The notes under the pieces were generated by a model. That model was not told the origin of the DNA and ran no database searches. It saw only the letters and a program-made list of their open reading frames with translations. A stretch of 64,000 bases of DNA from an uncultured Lachnospiraceae bacterium (GTDB lineage Bacteria; Bacillota; Clostridia; Lachnospirales; Lachnospiraceae): the NCBI GenBank assembly GCA_910579395.1, contig CAJTUC010000004.1, positions 1 to 64,000 on the forward strand, read 5' to 3'. Below, in pieces: positions 59,608 through 64,000 of this stretch. The position numbers and the translations under genes were made by a program. Numbering within the stretch: the first letter of the stretch is position 1; every line of letters starts with the position of its first letter.

Positions 59608-60636
59608 TTAATGATTCTCTTTATATGCTTTATAGGCGGATAACGCGCTCGTGAACTGAATCGTATGCTCATCCAGCGCAACAGCCGCTCCCAGCGGATA
59701 TTTGTCGGGAAGCAGCTCCGCTCCCGCTTCCGGCTCCCAGTAGAAAACGCCGAGTCCCTGTCCGCCAGGCACCTGCCTTACTGCTTCCATCGTATTCGTC
59801 AGAAGCTCGTAAGTACCTTCCGCATCCGTTTCCGGGCCGCCCACTTCTACGACCATGACCGGCTTGCCGTAACGCTCTGCATAATAGGTTAACGGATTGT
59901 AGAGAGGCTCTGTCAGCTTTTTCTCCATATGTTCCTTCATCATATCATACCAGTATGGATAGTAGGAAAAACCCAAAATATCCGTCTTACCGCCGTTTCC
60001 AAAGAATACTTCCCAGAAAGGGTCGCAGAGTTCCGGAAAGTTTCCGCAGGAAAGATGCGTAATGACCTGACAGGAAGGACAGACCTCTTTCACCGCATCA
60101 TACCCGGCATTCAGAAAAGCCGTCATCTGTTCCGGATGCTCTTTTCTGCTGCCCATGGGTAACAGCAGTCCGGGGTTAATCTCATTACCGACCTGCACCC
60201 ATTCCGGCTCGATGCCGTTCTCTGCAAATAATGTCATAACATCTTTTGTATGCTGATAAACCCTTTTTGTAAGCTGCGCTGCATCGTCCTGTGCCCATTC
60301 TTCCGGAATGTCCTGATATTCCGGGTCGGCAAAGTGGTCGCTGTAATGAAAATCCAGCATCAATTTCATGCCTGCTTCCTTCACTCTCTTCGATACTTCA
60401 AGAACGCTCTGTCCATCGCAGAATCCCAGCATACAGATGGTCTTTTCGTCCTTTCTCCAGTAAGCATCTTTCGGCGGATTGACGAAAATGCGGAACCGCA
60501 CGGCATCCACACCCATTTCCTTCATTGCCGCAAGCGGCTCGACTTCCTTTTTTTCCGCATCCACCCAATGAATGCCTCTTGCCTCTAGCTGACTGAGCCA
60601 TCCAAGGTCAACACCATAAGCCATTTTTGTTCCCAT
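59608..60636 (-). CDS. Endo-beta-1,4-galactanase, family GH53
   Basis: Cleaves beta-1,4-galactan side chains of pectin. From ATG 60636 (GGAAGG nine bases upstream), 342 residues of a GH53 barrel: AYGVDLGWLSQLEARGIHWVD, the region VDAVRFRIFVNP, acid/base Glu in WVQVGNEINPG and nucleophile Glu in KPVMVVEVGGP. No signal peptide is present, so it acts inside the cell on imported galacto-oligosaccharides, unlike secreted GH53 enzymes. It forms a group with a LacI regulator and GH2 on the same strand. Confidence 0.93.
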   Translation of the reverse strand: MGTKMAYGVDLGWLSQLEARGIHWVDAEKKEVEPLAAMKEMGVDAVRFRIFVNPPKDAYWRKDEKTICMLGFCDGQSVLEVSKRVKEAGMKLMLDFHYSDHFADPEYQDIPEEWAQDDAAQLTKRVYQHTKDVMTLFAENGIEPEWVQVGNEINPGLLLPMGSRKEHPEQMTAFLNAGYDAVKEVCPSCQVITHLSCGNFPELCDPFWEVFFGNGGKTDILGFSYYPYWYDMMKEHMEKKLTEPLYNPLTYYAERYGKPVMVVEVGGPETDAEGTYELLTNTMEAVRQVPGGQGLGVFYWEPEAGAELLPDKYPLGAAVALDEHTIQFTSALSAYKAYKENH

Positions 60637-60685
60637 ACTTCTATACCTTCCTTTCTTCATGGTCTTCTTTTTTCATACCAGCGAA

Positions 60686-60730
60686 GCAGCCTTTGCTGTA
60701 AGCTTTAGAACTTCTCTTCACACTTTCCGT
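60686..60730 (-). repeat. Truncated copy of the three-way-junction element
   Basis: The minus strand shows only the 5' half: AGTGTGAAGAGAAGTTCT, AAAGCTTACAGC, then AGGCTGCTTCGCT. The partner strand of the stem is replaced by the GH53 leader. It repeats the same half of copy D about 140 bp away, so it is probably a recombination remnant. It lies about 50 bp before the GH53 start. Confidence 0.75.
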
Positions 60731-60743
60731 CATGCCGACTCAG

Positions 60744-60873
60744 TCGGCACAAACAATTCATGCAGAATGACCCGAAGGGCATTCTGCAGTGTGAAGAAGG
60801 TTCGCAATGCGAACCGTAGAAGTTCTTAGCGAAGCAGCCTTTGCTGCAAGCTTTAGAACTTCTCTTCACACTT
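60744..60873 (-). repeat. Dispersed three-way-junction element, copy D
   Basis: Starts 2 nt after the LacI stop. Outer stem: AGTGTGAAGA 60789-60798 with TCTTCACACT 60863-60872. Arms: GGTTCGC-AAT-GCGAACC, and AGAAGTTCT/AGAACTTCT with a GCAGC-CTTT-GCTGC tip. A third hairpin, GCAGAATG-A-CCC-GAA-GGG-CATTCTGC, and TGCATGAATTG follow. The outer stem and tip differ from copies A-C by paired changes. Confidence 0.85.
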
Positions 60874-61845
60874 TTACATTTTGTCGGTCGATCTGCGAAT
60901 CAGAATTTCATAGTTGAGCAAAGTGTTCTTACGGTACTTCTCTCCCTGCAGAAAATGACATACCTGTTTTCCGAGTTCCGCACCAACACTTCTTGCAGAA
61001 GTATCAATTGCCGTAACAGACGGCCGCATCAGACTCAAAGCGGAACCGTTATATAACGACACGATTGCGATATCCCGCGGAATCCGGTAGCCTTCCTTCT
61101 GCAGCCAGGACATGATTCTCACACACAACTCATCGTCGCCGCAGACGATACAGTCCGTTTTATTGTTAAGAATATCGGACATGACCATTTCCAGCACATT
61201 GTCGTAGACCTTGCCCGTATAAATATACTGCTTCTTTTCCGATATGCCGCTTTTCATCAGCGCATCCATGAAACCGTTATACCGGTCCCGGTTCACCACA
61301 TAATTGATCTCTTCCAATATCAGTGCAAAACGCCGAAAACCTTTTGCGATCATCATCGTGACCATTTCTTCTGTCGCGCCTTTATTGTCAATATCAACGC
61401 TGATGACAGTCTCATAGGCACACTGCCCTGCAAGCCCTACCGGAAATCCCACGCCTTCCAGATAGCGCATTGCCTTATCATTTTCCATACGCCGCAGCAG
61501 AATTACTGCATCGATCTTCTTTTTCTCTATCGCGCTGATGATCTCGGAGATATCCCCTTCCGTCACTTTTACGACCAGTACATTATAGTTCATATAAGCC
61601 GCCGCCTCGCATATGCCATACAAACATTCCGAAAAAAAATGATTTGAATTAATATTACTATCCGCGGGAAGGGCCACACCGAGCATCCGCGTCGGCACAA
61701 TACCGCTTTCTTCGGCCTCATGTTCTTTCATATATTTCAGGATTCTGTTTTTGGTTTCTTCACCAATTCTTCCTTTGCCGGAAATTGCTCTGGAGACTGT
61801 TGTCTTTGATATACCAAGCGCTTTTGCAATTTCTTGTTGTGTCAT
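60874..61845 (-). CDS. LacI-family transcriptional regulator
   Basis: 323 residues: an N-terminal helix-turn-helix (MTQQEIAKALGISKTTVSRAISGKGRIGEETKNRI) and a periplasmic-binding-type sugar domain (about 60-320, with LGVALPADSNINSNHFFSECLYGI and the late IPRDIAIVSLYNGSALSLMRPSVTAID). It sits between the GH2 and GH53 genes and most likely represses them until a galactoside enters. Confidence 0.94.
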   Translation of the reverse strand: MTQQEIAKALGISKTTVSRAISGKGRIGEETKNRILKYMKEHEAEESGIVPTRMLGVALPADSNINSNHFFSECLYGICEAAAYMNYNVLVVKVTEGDISEIISAIEKKKIDAVILLRRMENDKAMRYLEGVGFPVGLAGQCAYETVISVDIDNKGATEEMVTMMIAKGFRRFALILEEINYVVNRDRYNGFMDALMKSGISEKKQYIYTGKVYDNVLEMVMSDILNNKTDCIVCGDDELCVRIMSWLQKEGYRIPRDIAIVSLYNGSALSLMRPSVTAIDTSARSVGAELGKQVCHFLQGEKYRKNTLLNYEILIRRSTDKM

Positions 61846-61872
61846 GTTCCTACCCCCCCCCTGACAAATTTT

Positions 61873-64000
61873 TCACGCAAACAAGATCTGCGAAACGCTT
61901 TCCGTAAGCCCGGCGGCTGATATCTTAATAACACATGTTCCCGGATTGCCGTCCGAGCGTACCAAAGCAAAAGCTTTCCCATGAAAAGCAGAGATCCGGT
62001 TTCCTTTCATGCTTTCATGGCATCTCGGATTTCCATTGTCCACACCAAGCAGCGCGGCCGGTCCTTCCACTGTAAAAGTAACTGTGCAGTCCGCCTGCGG
62101 ACAGAAATTTCCACTGGCATCCACAAGCGTTACTTCAATCTGACCGATGCTTTGTCCATCCGCCGAAAGTTTATCCTGATAACAGACCGCCTGAATCCTC
62201 GCCGGTGCGCCTGCCGTCCTCACAATTTCGCGAACCGCTTCCTGCCCGTTGCAATAGCCGACCGCTTCAATACAGCCAGGTTCATAAGGCACATCCCAGC
62301 TCAGGAACAAATCGCCCGTATTGACCGGAATCTGCGGTCTGTCAAAATGCCCGTATTCTTCCGTCATGCCATAAGCAGGATAAGCATAAGCTTTTTTTCC
62401 ATAAGATTTCCCATTCAGGAACAATTCTACACAGTCACAGCTCGTATAACAGAGCACCGGCAGAATGGTTCCCGGATCCACATCCAGATTCCAATGGGGA
62501 AGCAGATGCACCATCGGCACATCCCGTTTCCAAATGCTCTGGTAAAAATAATAACCGTCTTTCTCGAAACCGCATGTATCAAGTACACCCGCGCTGGAAG
62601 AACGTTCCGGCCAGTGTGCTTCTCCCAGATAGTCAATACCTGTCCACATAAAGTCTCCGGCTACATAGTCGTGAGACATCGTGTAACGAAGCAGTTTCCC
62701 GACATTTACCGGTGCACTGTAATAGGTCTGCCGCCACCAGCCTGAGCGTTCCGACATTTTCATCGGATATTCTCCACGAATCCCGCCGATGCCGCCGTTT
62801 TCCGTGCCGATCATACACCAGTCGGGATGCGCCCGCCTGTCCTCGTCATAAAAAGTTTCCGCGCGGCTGCGCCATCTTCCGACATAATTGTAACCGACTA
62901 TATCCAGCTCCTTCAGGAAATCTTCTTTCGCGGGAAAAGGCTCTGAACAAATCTGGTCGTTTGCCTGTGTAATGACGCGGTCCGGGTCGAGTTCTCTGCA
63001 GATTTCCTTCAAATGCCGTACCGTAAGATATCCCTGAGGCTGCTGTTGGTCCGGCACTTCATTTCCGATGCTCCAGATTACGATGCAGGGATGATTCCTG
63101 TCCCGCAGAAGCATTGCCCGCAGGTCTTCCTCATGGCACTGCTCGAACCACTCCGAATATCCTCTGCTTTCATGCGTATTGCTGCCAAATTCTTTTCCCT
63201 TGAGAATCTTCCACTCATCAAATGCCTCATCCATCACGAGAAAACCTTCTCTGTCACACAGTTCAAGGAGCGCCGGGTCCGGCGGATTATGAGACATACG
63301 AATGGCATTGACACCCATTTCCTTCAATTTACGCAGCCGCCTTTCCCATATTTCAGGAGGCACCGCCGCCCCAATACAGCCGCCGTCATGATGTATGCAG
63401 ACGCCGTTCAGTTTGCATTTTTCTCCGTTCAGTAAGAACCCTTTTTCCTTATGAAAGACCGCACTACGAAGGCCGGTATGGCTGTGCACCTCATCCAGCA
63501 GAACATCTCCCCGATAGAGTTTCGTGACCACCTCATATAAAGAGGGATGCTCCGGCGCCCAGAGCATGGGCTCGTCAATCGCAAATTCCTGACAGACTAC
63601 AGTTTTTTTGGGCGTGTCTTCGACGTTCTGTGCACTGTCCGAATCCACATCGGGCCGCATACTGCCATCCTGCGCCACTCCTGCTTTGTCCGTCATACAG
63701 ATTTCCCCCTGTGGGGACAAAATCGTCGTCTCTACGGAAAACGCTTCCTCCGCATCCGCCGCTTTCGATATCCCAAGCGGCAGAGTAAGACTTGTCTCCA
63801 CCCGCAGCTCCGCCTGTTCTTTCGACACCCCGGACTGCCTTATCCATATGCCATAGGGCAGAATATGCGCTTTTTGTACCCGGTAGAGCCACACGCTCCG
63901 CGTAATGCCGGAACCGGAATACCATCTGGAGCCCGGCTGGACGGAATTATCCACCCGCACATCCACCACATTATCCTTTCCCTTCCCGTTCAAAAGGTGC
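61873..64000 (-). CDS. Beta-galactosidase, family GH2 (N-terminus beyond the window)
   Basis: Partial: the frame runs off the right edge, and the visible N-terminus (NVVDVRVDNSVQPGSRWYSGSGITRSVWL) is already inside the sugar-binding domain, so roughly the first 120 residues are missing. The catalytic barrel has acid/base Glu in CIVIWSIGNEVPD and the nucleophile in DWCMIGTENGGIGG. C-terminal Ig-like domains include LVDASGNFCPQADCTVTFTVEGPAALLGVDNGNPRCHESMKG. Cytoplasmic as far as seen. With GH53 and LacI it forms a galactan set. Confidence 0.93.
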   Translation of the reverse strand, partial: HLLNGKGKDNVVDVRVDNSVQPGSRWYSGSGITRSVWLYRVQKAHILPYGIWIRQSGVSKEQAELRVETSLTLPLGISKAADAEEAFSVETTILSPQGEICMTDKAGVAQDGSMRPDVDSDSAQNVEDTPKKTVVCQEFAIDEPMLWAPEHPSLYEVVTKLYRGDVLLDEVHSHTGLRSAVFHKEKGFLLNGEKCKLNGVCIHHDGGCIGAAVPPEIWERRLRKLKEMGVNAIRMSHNPPDPALLELCDREGFLVMDEAFDEWKILKGKEFGSNTHESRGYSEWFEQCHEEDLRAMLLRDRNHPCIVIWSIGNEVPDQQQPQGYLTVRHLKEICRELDPDRVITQANDQICSEPFPAKEDFLKELDIVGYNYVGRWRSRAETFYDEDRRAHPDWCMIGTENGGIGGIRGEYPMKMSERSGWWRQTYYSAPVNVGKLLRYTMSHDYVAGDFMWTGIDYLGEAHWPERSSSAGVLDTCGFEKDGYYFYQSIWKRDVPMVHLLPHWNLDVDPGTILPVLCYTSCDCVELFLNGKSYGKKAYAYPAYGMTEEYGHFDRPQIPVNTGDLFLSWDVPYEPGCIEAVGYCNGQEAVREIVRTAGAPARIQAVCYQDKLSADGQSIGQIEVTLVDASGNFCPQADCTVTFTVEGPAALLGVDNGNPRCHESMKGNRISAFHGKAFALVRSDGNPGTCVIKISAAGLTESVSQILFA

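Overview
This 64-kb window looks like chromosomal DNA of a spore-forming, plant-glycan-using anaerobic Firmicute, most likely a Lachnospiraceae-type Clostridium. That is inferred from sporulation genes (spoIIID, sipL, spoIIQ, spoIID), moderate GC, Firmicute-style Shine-Dalgarno sites, a PyrK/PyrDB dihydroorotate dehydrogenase, a bactofilin, and many cytoplasmic glycoside hydrolases. No rRNA, tRNA, CRISPR array, transposase, integrase or prophage was seen. The right edge cuts a GH2 gene.

Layout. 0-5.2 kb: a small unknown gene, guaA, spoIIID, a 1,596-bp insertion in the spoIIID 5' end (frameshifted winged-HTH/PD-DxK nuclease plus a leftover spoIIID fragment), then a divergent membrane-protein/XRE-regulator pair. 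5.2-16.6 kb: an orphan EutH, a CwlO-like NlpC/P60 hydrolase, asnS, a trigger-factor-like lipoprotein, murI, a GntR regulator, ispE and a serine hydrolase. 16.8-35 kb: glycan utilisation, with GH42 and GH29, then esterase, GH3, a CUT1 ABC importer, AraC and a GH31 alpha-xylosidase; together these fit fucosylated xyloglucan oligosaccharides. An AT-rich three-gene operon (TPR histidine kinase, stand-alone receiver, PIN-domain nuclease) sits inside this stretch. 35-42.8 kb: bactofilin with a degenerate M23 partner, sipL, pyrC-pyrK-pyrD, a PrcB-like lipoprotein and plsC. 42.8-53.3 kb: a surface-polysaccharide acetylation operon (GH9-like lipoprotein, MBOAT, SGNH), an amidohydrolase, spoIIQ, spoIID and two exported or surface proteins. 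53.3-64 kb: an aconitase-family hydratase, a lipoprotein, an acyltransferase-3 protein, hflX and a galactan set (GH53, LacI, GH2).

Four items stand out. (1) Three known sigma-E-class genes (spoIIID, sipL, spoIID) share one architecture: a CATACAAT -10 element lies in the loop of a hairpin whose 3' arm carries the gene's Shine-Dalgarno, just downstream of a co-directional gene. Read-through RNA would fold the hairpin, whereas RNA started at the sigma-E promoter would lack the 5' arm. (2) A dispersed intergenic element with a three-way-junction fold begins at the stop codon of the upstream gene in four places, and the copies show compensatory base-pair changes. (3) A two-component system is coupled to a PIN nuclease in one tight operon with no antitoxin gene. 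(4) spoIIID was split and restored by an insertion bounded by a 76-bp perfect direct repeat.

All calls are by eye from sequence and translations; no database search, folding or composition computation was run.
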